Positions 1 through 10,700 of a stretch of DNA of 21,015 nt are shown one piece after another. The notes below the pieces were generated by a model. It worked only from the letters and a program-made list of their open reading frames with translations, was not told the origin of the DNA and did no database searches. Both the position numbers and the translations under genes were made by a program. Each line of letters starts with the position of its first letter. Position 1 is the first letter of the stretch. The DNA lies in IMG/VR virus record IMGVR_UViG_3300009080_000067, positions 1 through 21,015 of that record; one strand, given 5' to 3'. Source of the stretch: a virus.

Positions 1-1
1 A

Positions 2-3000
2 CCATCACCATTGACTAATAGTGAGTACTATGTCTATAAAATTAATAGAAATAGAATTAATCTCTGCGAAACTTTAATAGATTCTCAACAAAATCCTCCA
101 ACAGTTGTATCTTTTGCTTCTACAGGAAGTTCTTCACAATCAATATCATTAATTAATCCACAATTACAACCAGTCAAAAATAATAATTTAGTATTTGATC
201 TTTCAGATTCTTCTTTATCTGGATATGAATTTAAACTTTATACTGATGAGAAATTTAATAATGAATTTGTTTCTACTGGATCTACAGATACTTTTAGTGT
301 ATCTGGAGTTGGAACAGTAGGAGTAACGTCTACTGCATCTTTAACATTAAACTACACTACACAAATTCCCGAAGAATTGTTCTATACTTTAGTAAAAGAT
401 GGAGAATTAGTTACTTCTGATACCGACACTAAAAATTATTCTAGAATAATCTATGTGAATAGTGATTATAACAATTCATATGTCATTGGTGGAATAGGAG
501 AAACGACATTTAATATAAATCTACAAAAAAAACCTGAAAAAATTTCTTATTCATCAGAAGAATGTGATATTCTTGAGTACTCAACAACATCAACTTCACC
601 ATCCGGTCCAGTAAAAAATTTAAATATTATATCTTCCGGATCAGGATATAAGAAATTCCCAACAATTAGATCCACAAATTCTTCTTCAGGTAAAAACTTA
701 AAAGTAAATCTAAGATCTAGTAAATTGGGATCTATAAGAGAAACAAGAATTATTAATGACAATTTCATATATTCTTCTGATACAACTCTTAGACCTAAAG
801 CAAATATATCTCCAACAATTAAATTAAAAAATTCAAAAACTATAAATGATAATATAGTTGTAATAAATGGTGGAAATGGTTATGTAACTGAACCAAATTT
901 AATAATTGTAGATTCGGTTAGTAGGAATGTAATAAATTCTGGATTTATTAAACCCTTATTATCAGAATCCTCAATTTTTTCAGCAGAAGTAGTTGTAAAA
1001 CCAAAAGGATTGCCAGATGGAAATGTAGAAATAATTTCTATTAATAATAGTAATGGTATTTCTATTGAAAAAGTAGAATCATCAAATTCTGGCATCTTTA
1101 CATGTACCATATCTACACCAATAAATTTTGGATCCTCTGACTTTACTTCCCAACCTTTTTCTATAGGGGATAGTGTTTTTGTAGAAGGAGTTATAAAAGA
1201 TAGTTCTGAAGGTGATGGGTTTAATTCGTCAGATTATGGATATAAATTTTTTAAAGTGAGTGATTATGATAATACTGGAGTTAATGATAGAGTAACTATT
1301 GATATCTCTGATATAACTTCAAATACTGGAATTGCAAAAACAGATCAATTTTTCACCTCTTCTATAATTAATAAAAATGATTATCCATTATTTGATTTTT
1401 CTAAAGAAGAATTAAACTTTTCTGTTGGCGAAAAATTATCTTCTAACGGAATAATTAGAGATTTAATTGTATCCGAAAGCAATAGCAATAACTTAAAAGT
1501 TAGTGGATTATACAAATTATCAGTTGGTGAAATAATAGTAGGTGAAGATTCTGGTACTATTGCAACTATAGAATCTATAAATTCAAATAATGCAATTTTT
1601 GATGTTAAATATTCTTATTTAAAAAATATTGGTTGGGATAATGATACTGGAAAACTAAGTGAAAATTTTCAAGTTATTGCAGATAACAACTATTATCAAA
1701 ATTTATCTTATTCTATAAAAAGTCCAATAACATATAGAGATCAGCAGTCTCCAGTTGAAAATTTGGTTCATATAAGTGGTTTAAAAAACTTTGCTGATAC
1801 TCAAATACAGAAAAATACTAGTGCAGGATTATCTACTTCTACAAATACTATTGCAATTACAAAAAATATTATTGATAAAAAATATGCTTATACTATTAAT
1901 AATTTTGATAAAGTTTTAGACGTAGATGTTAATGATTCTAAATCGAAATTTTTAAAATTTAAAAATACGATACTCTCAGATTATATAGAGTTAAAAAATA
2001 CTTTAAATGTATTAAAAATTGACGATATTAGTAATCAATTTTTAACTTTTGCCAATCAAAATCAAGAATTTTTCACAATAGAGCAATTGAAAAATGAAAC
2101 ATATTATAATTTTTTACTTAGAGTAACATCAGATGATGATACTAAAGTTCAATTAACAGATGTTACTATTTTAAGTAATGATAAAGGAACATTTATATCC
2201 GATAATGAATCTGTTGTTACTTCAGGATCCACAAATTTAAATTTTGAAATTTATTCTTATGGAAGTTTTGATTTGAATACTGATGAGATTTCTGGAAATA
2301 CTGAATTAGTATTTAAACCAAATGATAAAATTACTTTAAATTCAAAATATTTTATAAAATTAATTAAAAAAACATTTGAAAATACTGGAAGTACTGGTAT
2401 TCATACAGATAGAGAATCTATTGGTTTTATAGATTTAATTGCATCCGATGTTATTGAAAGCTCTAGTGTTGGTGTTGGGACTACTACAATTATCTCTTTA
2501 GATTCAAATTCTTTTGAATCTGTTTATATCAATTCTCAAGTTATTGATAAAGTTACAAGTGAAATGGAATATGTTCGTTTGTATATTGTTCATAATGGTG
2601 TAGATACATTCTTATCAGAGTATTATAGTGATACTTCATTAATATCAAGTTCATCTAGTGGGATAGGAACATTTTATGCAAATTTGGATAGTGGAATTTT
2701 ATCTGTATCGCATGAGAATAATTCACCAAATTCTATTGAAATAAAATCAAGAATAGTTGGATTTGGTACAACATCATCTGGAATAGGAACTTATAGATTT
2801 GAAGCTACTGGACAATTATTTGATGGTAGCGAAAGAAGTGCAATATATGATTCAAATTATACATCCACAGTTTCCGCAGCATCAACTACTATTAATACTC
2901 TCGATAAAAATACTTTTAATACATCAAAATCTTTAGTTCAAGTAAGTATAGGATCTACAAAAGTACTTCATCAAATAATTATTGCTCATGATGGAACTGA

Positions 3001-6000
3001 TGTATATACTCAACAACTACCATTTCTTTCAGCATTCAATAATGATTCTTCTGGAATAGGAACTTTTGGTGGGGAGATATCTGGAGATAATGCTGTAATT
3101 AAATTTTATCCAGATGCAGATAAGACGGGACAAATTGAAATTGAAGTATTTAATGAGAAATTATATACTGAATTAGACACTGCTAGTGATTATTTAAATT
3201 TAAATTATGGAAGCATAGTTGAAAAGATCGATGAAAAAACCATAAATCCTATCACTATCAAATCAGGTTTTATTTTAAAAAATAATGAAACACCTATTTT
3301 TTCAAAAGAATTTAATCCCAATTCTGTAGCATTGGCAGCAACTACAGGAATATTTACTATTGAAAATCACTTTTTTAGAACAGGTGAAGAATTAATTTAT
3401 ACCCCAGATACAACATTTTTTGGAATTGGATCTAGTTCGATCTCCACTCCTAGTGGTGATTTGCCTTCTACTGTTTATGCAATTAAATTAACTGAAGACA
3501 CTTTTAAAATTGCAACGTCACTTACAGATGCACAAAGTGGTATTGGCACAACTTTCACTTCTATAGGTGGAGGAAATGCTCATAAATTTACTATGAAAGA
3601 AAGAAATTCCAAGTGCATTATTACTATTGATGATTTAATTCAATATCCATTAGCATTCACAAAAATAAAACATGATCTTATTGGAAATGTAGGAGGTCAA
3701 GTTGAATTGGATACTAACATTATATCATTGAGTGGAATATCAACAATAGTTCCTAATGATATATTGTTAGTAGATGATGAGTATATGAAAGTTGTTAATG
3801 TTGGATTTGGAACAACTAATTTGGGACCAATTACAAATAATGGAAATATAAACTTGGTAGAAGTTGATAGAGGATTTGTTGGATCTTCTGCATCAACTCA
3901 TTTAGATTCTAGTATAGCAAGAGTTTATAAAGGATCATTTAATATTGTAGATAGTAGAATTTATTTTTCAGAACTTCCATTGGAAGATATAAAATCAGAT
4001 ATTAATTTATCTTTACCAAAATCATCATTTACTGGTAGGGTATTTTTGAAATCTAATTATTTAAGTAATAAAATTTATGATGATTTGTCTGATGAATTTA
4101 CGGGAATTGGTAGAACATTTTCATTGAGAGTAGGTGGTGCAAATACTACAGGAATTGGAACTATTGGTGGTAATGGATTTATTTTAGTTAATGATTCCTA
4201 CCAATCACCAAAAACAGCCAATAATCCAAATGTATTCAATTATAATATTTCTGAAAATTTAGTTTCTGGAATATCTTCTATAACATTTTCGGGAATTTCA
4301 AATCCAAATAATCCTTTAGAGTATATAACTTCAGATTATGATGTAAACTTAAATGATCTTCCTAGAGGTGGTATCATTGTTTCATATGGATCTAGTCCCG
4401 GACTTGGATTTGCTCCTCTTGTGGGTGCTTCAGTAACATCTGTCGTTGGTGCTGGAGGATCTATTGTATCCGTTGGAATTGGGACAACAGACAATCTTGG
4501 ATCTGGATATAATGGTTTAGTTTCAATTGGAATAAGTGTTTTTGAAGAAGGGCATGTTGGAGAAGTTGCTTCAATATCAGCATCCATTGGTGTTGGAGGA
4601 ACTTTATCTTTCAACGTAGGATCTGGAGGAACTGGATACACAAATCCAAAAATATTTGTATCAGATCCATCTTACGAAAATTTACCTATAGTCGGTGTCT
4701 TTAGGTCTGGTATCGGTAATACGACTGAATCAGGTTCTGGTTTATTAGTTGATGTTGAACTTGGAGGATCTACAGGAATAGGATCAACTTACTTTGAAGT
4801 AAATAATTTTAAATTCTCAAGATCTGGATTTAATTTTAAAAAAGGAGATATATTTAAACCGATTGGATTGGTCACAGATTCTAGTCTTTCTTCACCAATA
4901 TCGGATTTTACTATCACAGTAGAAGATGTTTATACTGATAATTTTGCTGGTTGGGAATTTGGTGAACTTGACTTTTTAGATTCTATAAAACAACTTCAAG
5001 ATGGTTCTAGAACTAGATTTCCAATATTTTATAATGGGGAACTCATCAGTTTTGAAACTGAGTCTGGTTCAGAAATTGAAAATAACATTTCCAATTTACT
5101 TATAATTTTTATAAATGGCATTCTTCAAGAACCTATGATAAATTATCAGTTTGAAGGGGGAACTTCATTTTTATTCACAGAAGCACCAAAACCAGAAGAT
5201 GTGATAGATGTTTACTTTTATAAAGGAGTTGGTAATATTGATACAGAATTTGTAGAAGTTACATCAACTCTAAAAAATGGTGATATTCTTCAAGTTAAAA
5301 GTAGCAATTTACATTCTGATATTTCAACTCAAGATGAGAGAAACATTTATAATATAAAATTTTCAGATAAACTAGAAACTAATAAATATTCTGGTCTTGG
5401 GATTAATGAAGTAAAATTCAGACCAATTTCTTGGACAAAACAAAAAACAAGTAAAAAAATTAATGGACAATTTACTTACAAAACAAGAGATTCATTAGAA
5501 CCTCTCATATTCCCAACATCCAGAATTATAAAAGATATATCAACAACTGATACCGAAATATTTGTTGATAATTCAGAGTTATTCGGTTATGAAACTGATA
5601 CTCCCGGATTTGGTGATGATTCTCTTCCATTTAACGCTATAGTTATTAATGGAATTTCTACTGAAGCATCTGGATCAATTGAATCTATAACTGAATTTAG
5701 TAATATTAGTGGTTTTTCTGGAATTATAACTGGTATTACAACAACTACAGGAATAGGTGGAAATTCATTAGCACTTAAATTTGAAATTCATGATTCCAAT
5801 TCCACACCTTTTTCAGGAATATCGACTGGATATCCTATTTACATTTACGATACTCAAATTGGAACCGGAGTAACATCAATTGATAGTTCTGATTCTGCAA
5901 TTGTTGGTATTGGAACAACATTTTTAGACAATATTTACTATATTTCAGATTGGTCTAATATTAATAATATTGGAATTCTTACTTGTAACGTAAAATCAGA

Positions 6001-6214
6001 CTCTAATATTATTGGAATTAACACTAACGGAAATATATTAAATCCTATAGGTAAGTATTCATGGGGTAGATTATCTGGTGGAACAAGATCCTCAAATCCA
6101 ATATCAATTGGAGTTACTGGAAAAATAGTATCTGGATTATCAACATACCCAACAATTCAAAGAAGAGGTATTGGTATTAGAAAAACTGGAGCACTACCTA
6201 AGATTGTATTATAA
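2..6214 (+). CDS. Giant virion structural protein, baseplate/tail, gp7 position (5' end outside window)
   Basis: The frame is open from base 2 with no stop, so the TTG at 11 is not a convincing start; the gene begins upstream and more than 2067 residues are visible. Composition is Gly/Ser/Thr/Ile/Asn-rich beta structure with no membrane segment. Numbering from the TTG: an N-terminal module with LVFDLSDSSLSGYEF (about 60-75); GSGY-type repeats near 210, 287, 1497 and 1538; a DNNYYQNLSYSIKSP motif (about 558-572) that I associate with marine T4-like phage structural proteins; two ~105-residue tandem modules (about 816-1054); a DDEYMKV...VDRGFVGSSASTH segment (about 1255-1300); and a C-terminal FINGILQEP...FEGG segment. 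It lies directly before gene 8, where T4 has baseplate wedge gene 7 (1032 residues), but I see no clear residue match to T4 gp7. A structural role is well supported; identity with gp7 is positional inference only. Confidence 0.8.
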   Translation, partial: PSPLTNSEYYVYKINRNRINLCETLIDSQQNPPTVVSFASTGSSSQSISLINPQLQPVKNNNLVFDLSDSSLSGYEFKLYTDEKFNNEFVSTGSTDTFSVSGVGTVGVTSTASLTLNYTTQIPEELFYTLVKDGELVTSDTDTKNYSRIIYVNSDYNNSYVIGGIGETTFNINLQKKPEKISYSSEECDILEYSTTSTSPSGPVKNLNIISSGSGYKKFPTIRSTNSSSGKNLKVNLRSSKLGSIRETRIINDNFIYSSDTTLRPKANISPTIKLKNSKTINDNIVVINGGNGYVTEPNLIIVDSVSRNVINSGFIKPLLSESSIFSAEVVVKPKGLPDGNVEIISINNSNGISIEKVESSNSGIFTCTISTPINFGSSDFTSQPFSIGDSVFVEGVIKDSSEGDGFNSSDYGYKFFKVSDYDNTGVNDRVTIDISDITSNTGIAKTDQFFTSSIINKNDYPLFDFSKEELNFSVGEKLSSNGIIRDLIVSESNSNNLKVSGLYKLSVGEIIVGEDSGTIATIESINSNNAIFDVKYSYLKNIGWDNDTGKLSENFQVIADNNYYQNLSYSIKSPITYRDQQSPVENLVHISGLKNFADTQIQKNTSAGLSTSTNTIAITKNIIDKKYAYTINNFDKVLDVDVNDSKSKFLKFKNTILSDYIELKNTLNVLKIDDISNQFLTFANQNQEFFTIEQLKNETYYNFLLRVTSDDDTKVQLTDVTILSNDKGTFISDNESVVTSGSTNLNFEIYSYGSFDLNTDEISGNTELVFKPNDKITLNSKYFIKLIKKTFENTGSTGIHTDRESIGFIDLIASDVIESSSVGVGTTTIISLDSNSFESVYINSQVIDKVTSEMEYVRLYIVHNGVDTFLSEYYSDTSLISSSSSGIGTFYANLDSGILSVSHENNSPNSIEIKSRIVGFGTTSSGIGTYRFEATGQLFDGSERSAIYDSNYTSTVSAASTTINTLDKNTFNTSKSLVQVSIGSTKVLHQIIIAHDGTDVYTQQLPFLSAFNNDSSGIGTFGGEISGDNAVIKFYPDADKTGQIEIEVFNEKLYTELDTASDYLNLNYGSIVEKIDEKTINPITIKSGFILKNNETPIFSKEFNPNSVALAATTGIFTIENHFFRTGEELIYTPDTTFFGIGSSSISTPSGDLPSTVYAIKLTEDTFKIATSLTDAQSGIGTTFTSIGGGNAHKFTMKERNSKCIITIDDLIQYPLAFTKIKHDLIGNVGGQVELDTNIISLSGISTIVPNDILLVDDEYMKVVNVGFGTTNLGPITNNGNINLVEVDRGFVGSSASTHLDSSIARVYKGSFNIVDSRIYFSELPLEDIKSDINLSLPKSSFTGRVFLKSNYLSNKIYDDLSDEFTGIGRTFSLRVGGANTTGIGTIGGNGFILVNDSYQSPKTANNPNVFNYNISENLVSGISSITFSGISNPNNPLEYITSDYDVNLNDLPRGGIIVSYGSSPGLGFAPLVGASVTSVVGAGGSIVSVGIGTTDNLGSGYNGLVSIGISVFEEGHVGEVASISASIGVGGTLSFNVGSGGTGYTNPKIFVSDPSYENLPIVGVFRSGIGNTTESGSGLLVDVELGGSTGIGSTYFEVNNFKFSRSGFNFKKGDIFKPIGLVTDSSLSSPISDFTITVEDVYTDNFAGWEFGELDFLDSIKQLQDGSRTRFPIFYNGELISFETESGSEIENNISNLLIIFINGILQEPMINYQFEGGTSFLFTEAPKPEDVIDVYFYKGVGNIDTEFVEVTSTLKNGDILQVKSSNLHSDISTQDERNIYNIKFSDKLETNKYSGLGINEVKFRPISWTKQKTSKKINGQFTYKTRDSLEPLIFPTSRIIKDISTTDTEIFVDNSELFGYETDTPGFGDDSLPFNAIVINGISTEASGSIESITEFSNISGFSGIITGITTTTGIGGNSLALKFEIHDSNSTPFSGISTGYPIYIYDTQIGTGVTSIDSSDSAIVGIGTTFLDNIYYISDWSNINNIGILTCNVKSDSNIIGINTNGNILNPIGKYSWGRLSGGTRSSNPISIGVTGKIVSGLSTYPTIQRRGIGIRKTGALPKIVL
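2455..3170 (+). repeat. Two tandem ~105-residue protein modules within the giant structural protein
   Basis: Copy A (about 2455-2770) and copy B (about 2860-3170) align by eye. Each runs from a short Thr/Ile strand and a Leu-Asp-x-Asn-(S/T)-Phe turn, through an I(V/A)H(N/D)G(V/T)D core, to SSSGIGTF or DSSGIGTF, and ends in a strand of the type IEIKSRIVGF or IEIEVFNEKLY. A third partial SSGIGTY lies between them near 2778. The DNA copies are diverged, so this is an old protein duplication rather than a recent DNA repeat. I recall similar modules in other marine T4-like virion proteins, which suggests a beta-sandwich building block. Confidence 0.7.
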
Positions 6215-6217
6215 ATA
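6210..6217 (+). promoter_or_regulatory. T4-type late promoter box upstream of gene 8
   Basis: This is an exact TATAAATA, the late promoter consensus read by the T4 sigma factor gp55 and also found before late genes of marine T4-like phages. It overlaps the stop codon of the preceding gene (6212-6214) and ends 17 bases before the gene 8 ATG. Transcription would start about 5-7 bases after the box, leaving a very short leader. No classical Shine-Dalgarno lies between box and ATG, only an A-rich stretch. The sequence match is exact; use as a promoter is inferred. Confidence 0.72.
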
Positions 6218-6234
6218 TATAAAAAACTATTAAT

Positions 6235-7749
6235 ATGGCCGCATTCGTAACAGATCAATTTAGAATATTGAATGCAAATTCCTTTATAGAGTCCATAAAT
6301 GATAATTCTTATTATGCTTTTTTAGGATTATCAAATCCAACTACTCCAAATCCAGGATTTGGAAGAACATCCGATTGGAATACTAGTATTAATAATAATC
6401 CAATCGATAATTTTCAATACCTGTCTCATTATAGAGATACTTCTTTGTTTGGAAAAAAAATAACTTCAGAAAATGTTAGAAGAGTTGTAAAAAGAGTTGA
6501 TTGGATTTCGAACACTTCTTATGACATGTACAGACATGACTATAGTGAGTATACTGAAGCACCATCTTCTAAAGTTTTTAATTTATATAATTCCAATTAT
6601 TATGTAATTACTGATGAATTTAAAGTTTACATATGTTTAGAGAATGGTACTTCAGGAAAAAATCCTACTAATGTTCCAAGATCTTTATTTAAACCAGTTG
6701 ATACTAGTATTGAACCTCCCACAGTAGGATCTGATGGATATAGATGGAAATATCTTTTTACAATTTCTCCTTCGGATATCATTAAGTTTGACTCTACAGA
6801 ATATTTTATTGTTCCTAATAATTGGGAAAATAGTTTAAATAATGAAATTGTAAGGATTAGAGATGGTGGAAATTCAGATATTCAAAATAATCAAATAAAG
6901 AAGGTATATATTGAGAGTGGTGGAAGTGGATATGTTGATACTACAGCATCTATTTTGGGTGATGGAAGTGGAGGAGAAGTTTCAATAACAACAACTAATG
7001 GAGAAATAACAAGTGTTGTTGTTACTTCTGGAGGTAAGGGATATACTTATGGAATTGTCAATTTAAATTCCAGTTCAGGAACAGGTGCAAAATTAATACC
7101 TATTATTCCACCTTCTAAAGGTCATGGATATGACATTTACAAGGAATTAGGTACTGATAAAGTATTAATATACGCAAGATTTGATGATTCGACTAAAGAC
7201 TTTCCTACAGATACTAAATTTGCTCAAGTTGGCATTTTAAAAAATCCCGAAACATTTTCAGGAGTAGGAATTACTTTTACTGGAGGAAATTTTTCCTCTC
7301 TTTATTCTATTGGAATTACAACTTCAATAAGTATAAATGTTGGAGATAAGATAACTCAAAATCAAGGTAATGGATTAATTGCAGAAGGTTATGTTGCATC
7401 ATTCGATACTGAAACTAAAATACTAAAATATTATCAAGATAGATCACTATCTTTTGGTAATAATGTAGATCAAAGCCAAACGTCTATTGCCAAAAATATT
7501 GTATCGTTTAATTCTTCAAGTCAAATTAGTATTGATGGAAATTCAGCAACTGTTGACACCACTTTAAATAATACAAGCACTATAAATCTTGGAAACAAAT
7601 TAATTAATTTGGGAGTTGAGTTTACAAATGGTCTTGCAAATCCAGAGATAAATAAAAAGACGGGGGATATAATTTATATCAATAATCGACCTGAAGTACA
7701 AAGAGACTCAAGACAAAAAGAAGACGTTAAAATTATTCTGGAATTCTAA
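6235..7749 (+). CDS. 8: Baseplate wedge protein gp8
   Basis: This is a homologue of T4 gp8, a dimeric wedge component that joins gp7, gp10 and gp6/gp53 in the contractile-tail baseplate. The N terminus (AAFVTDQFRILNANSF) resembles T4 AIVTSKFRTEKMLNF. GYRWKYLFTISPSD...EYFIVP (about 163-195) matches T4 GYVWEYLFEIPPD...EYIVVP. The C terminus GDIIYINNRPEV...DVKIILEF matches T4 GEMIYMENRPPI...EINILFTF. The protein has 504 residues against 334 in T4. The extra length is two inserts: a pair of GSGY-type repeats near 228 and 265, and a beta-rich stretch of about 110 residues (about 345-460) before the conserved tail. The start is the first ATG after the preceding stop; no Shine-Dalgarno is evident. 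The gene probably reads from the late box at its 5' side and is separated from the next gene by five bases. Confidence 0.93.
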   Translation: MAAFVTDQFRILNANSFIESINDNSYYAFLGLSNPTTPNPGFGRTSDWNTSINNNPIDNFQYLSHYRDTSLFGKKITSENVRRVVKRVDWISNTSYDMYRHDYSEYTEAPSSKVFNLYNSNYYVITDEFKVYICLENGTSGKNPTNVPRSLFKPVDTSIEPPTVGSDGYRWKYLFTISPSDIIKFDSTEYFIVPNNWENSLNNEIVRIRDGGNSDIQNNQIKKVYIESGGSGYVDTTASILGDGSGGEVSITTTNGEITSVVVTSGGKGYTYGIVNLNSSSGTGAKLIPIIPPSKGHGYDIYKELGTDKVLIYARFDDSTKDFPTDTKFAQVGILKNPETFSGVGITFTGGNFSSLYSIGITTSISINVGDKITQNQGNGLIAEGYVASFDTETKILKYYQDRSLSFGNNVDQSQTSIAKNIVSFNSSSQISIDGNSATVDTTLNNTSTINLGNKLINLGVEFTNGLANPEINKKTGDIIYINNRPEVQRDSRQKEDVKIILEF

Positions 7750-7754
7750 AAAAG

Positions 7755-10700
7755 ATGTCACAAAAAACAAACTTAAATATCAGTCCATATTATGATGATT
7801 TTGATAAAAATAAAGATTTTTATAAAGTCCTCTTTAATCCAGGAAAACCAGTTCAAACTAGAGAATTAATAACTCTTCAGTCTATTTTACAGAATCAGGT
7901 AGAGTCTTTAGCAAATTATAGTTTTAAAGAAGGATCGATGGTTCTTCCTGGTGCTCTTACTTATGACAACCAATTTTCTGCAGTAAAATTAAATGCAACA
8001 AATCTTGGAGTTGACATTTCAATTTACATTAATAATTTAATTGGAAAAACTATAACTGGATTAACATCAGGAGTTACTGCATCTGTCCAATTTGTTGCAC
8101 TTACTTCAGATAATGATATTGTAGAAAACTTAACAATATATGTAAAATATTTAAATTCCGGAACTGATTCAGTAACTTCAGTATTTCTAGATGGAGAAAG
8201 TTTATTTGCAAATGATAATATAATATATGGAAATACTACAATTGCTGCAGGAACACCATTTGCTTCTTTAATATCATTAAACGCAACTTCCGTAGGATCT
8301 GCAATATCTATTGATAATGGAGTATATTTTTTAAGAGGAGTACTTGCTAATGTTAGAAAACAAACTATAATATTAGATTATTATACAAATACTCCATCAT
8401 ACATAGTAGGATTACAAGTAAATGAGACTATAGTAGATGCAAAAGAAGATGAGTCTTTATATGATAATGCAAAAGGATTTACAAATTTTGCAGCACCTGG
8501 TGCAGATAGATTTAAAATAGAATTGCCACTAGTAAAAAAATTATTAGATGATACATCAGATTCTAATTTTGTAGAAATTTTTAGAGTCGTAAATGGAAAA
8601 GTAAAAATAATAGAAAATAAAAACGGTACTAGCAATACTTTAAGAGATTATCTTGCAGAAAGAACTTTTGATGAATCTGGACACTATTTAATAGATGATT
8701 TTAATATAAATTTAGTTGATTCTTTGAATAATAGGATTGATAGTGACGGTTTATACTTAGAAAATGAATTGACAGAACAAGGAAATGTTCCTTCTGATGA
8801 TTTGATGTGTGTTCAAGTATCTCCCGGAAAAGCCTATGTTGCTGGATATGATGTAGAATTACCATCTTCTTATACAATCGATATTGATAAACCAAGAAGT
8901 ACTCAAACAGTAAACTCTCAAAAAATTCCATTTCAAATGGGAAATCTTTTAAGAGTTAATAATGTTGAGGGTGCTTTAAAAGAAAACGAAAAGATTAATC
9001 TAGTTTCAGAATTTAAAGCAGAATCTGGAATATCTACAATAGGACAAGCAAGAGTATATTCATTTAATTTAACAGATTCTGCATATTCCAATGAATCCAC
9101 ATCTTGGGATTTATATTTGTATGATGTTCAAACATATACAAATATAACTTTTAATAGATCTGTAACTGCTTCTGAAATTCCAACTTCTTCATACATACAA
9201 GGAAGAAGCAGTGGAGCAAGTGGATATATTGTTTCTTCAGGATCAACAACAAATTTAAATCTCAGTCAAACTTCAGGAACTTTTTCTCAAGGTGAGCAAT
9301 TATCTGTCAATGGAGTAGATTTTCCACTAACAGTTTCAGATTCTGTGGTTTATGGAATTAAAGATATTAAATCCGTTTCGCAGTCAGGGGTTTCTGGATT
9401 TGCAAGTTTTTCTGCAAATTCAATTCTAGATACTAAAAATTTTTCCAATGGAATTAGTGAAGTTAATATAAGTTCTGGTACAGTTACAAGTCCAGGAAAA
9501 TTATTTTCAGGTGTTAATATTGGAGATATTGTTCAAGTAATAGATGGTGGAAATTTAAAATATAATAAAATCGATACAATTTCTTCAAATTTATCTTCAT
9601 TTACAATATCCGGAATAACCACTGTCACAGGAGTATTTGATGGTGGGTTAATAAGTAATGGGAATTATAATGCACAATTAAAAATTCCAGAATTAAAAAA
9701 TAATGAAAATGCATTTCTTTATGCAAAACTTTTGGAAGATGATATTTCTTCAGTAAATCTCTCTAGTTCTCAATTAACAATATCACAACAAATAGCAGGA
9801 GAGAGTACAGATGTTAGTGGAACACTAACTTTCAACTTATCAAGTATATCTGGAATTGATAATGCATCTTTCGAACTTTTTGATCAAGAAAGGTATTCTG
9901 TACATTATGCCAATGGAGGAATTGGCACTATAACTTCAGATAGATTTTCAGTAGACCTTAATACTAATACAGTAACAATTATAGGATTGTCTACTAATCA
10001 GTCTAATGTTGTCGTAAATACAACTCTTAATAAAAATAATATTCAAAGTAAAATTAAAGAATATCAAAAAAGTGCTGTTAAGATTGTAAATCTTTCAAGA
10101 TTAGTAAGATCTGGAGCAGCAACTAGTGATTCTATAAATGATGGTCTTGTATACAGTCCATATTATGGTCTTAGAGTTCAAGACGATGAAATTTCTTTAG
10201 ATGTCCCCGATGTATCTGAAGTGATAGCAGTTTATGAGTCAACAAATACATTAGATCCAGTATTGGATAAGATTGAATTTTCTTCAATCTCAAATGTAGA
10301 TTCTAATGCAATAATTGGTGAAAAAATTATTGGATCTGATAGTGGGGCAGTTGCTAGAGTAGTTTTAAATTCTTCTTCTACACCTTCTGTTCCGGTAAAT
10401 AATATTGGAATAGTTTACTTGAATGAGGAAACTTTTTCTTTAGATGAAGAGGTTACTTTTTCTGATTCAAATATTGTTTCCAATATAAAAAGAATTACTA
10501 CCGGAAGTTATAAGAATATAACTAATGCATTTTCACTAGATAAAGGTCAAAAAAGTCAATATTATGATTACTCAAGAATACTTAGAACTAATAGATCTGT
10601 ACCAGAAAGAAAACTTCTGATTGTTTATGATTATTATAAAGTTCCTTCTTCAGATAATGGCGATGTATTTACTGTATTAAGTTATGATTCTGACAGATTT

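Noticed and set aside
11-13. TTG at 11 as true start of the first gene
   Set aside because: The frame is open to base 2, there is no ribosome site in the ten bases visible, and the first residues look like the middle of a structural module, so the gene is cut by the window edge.
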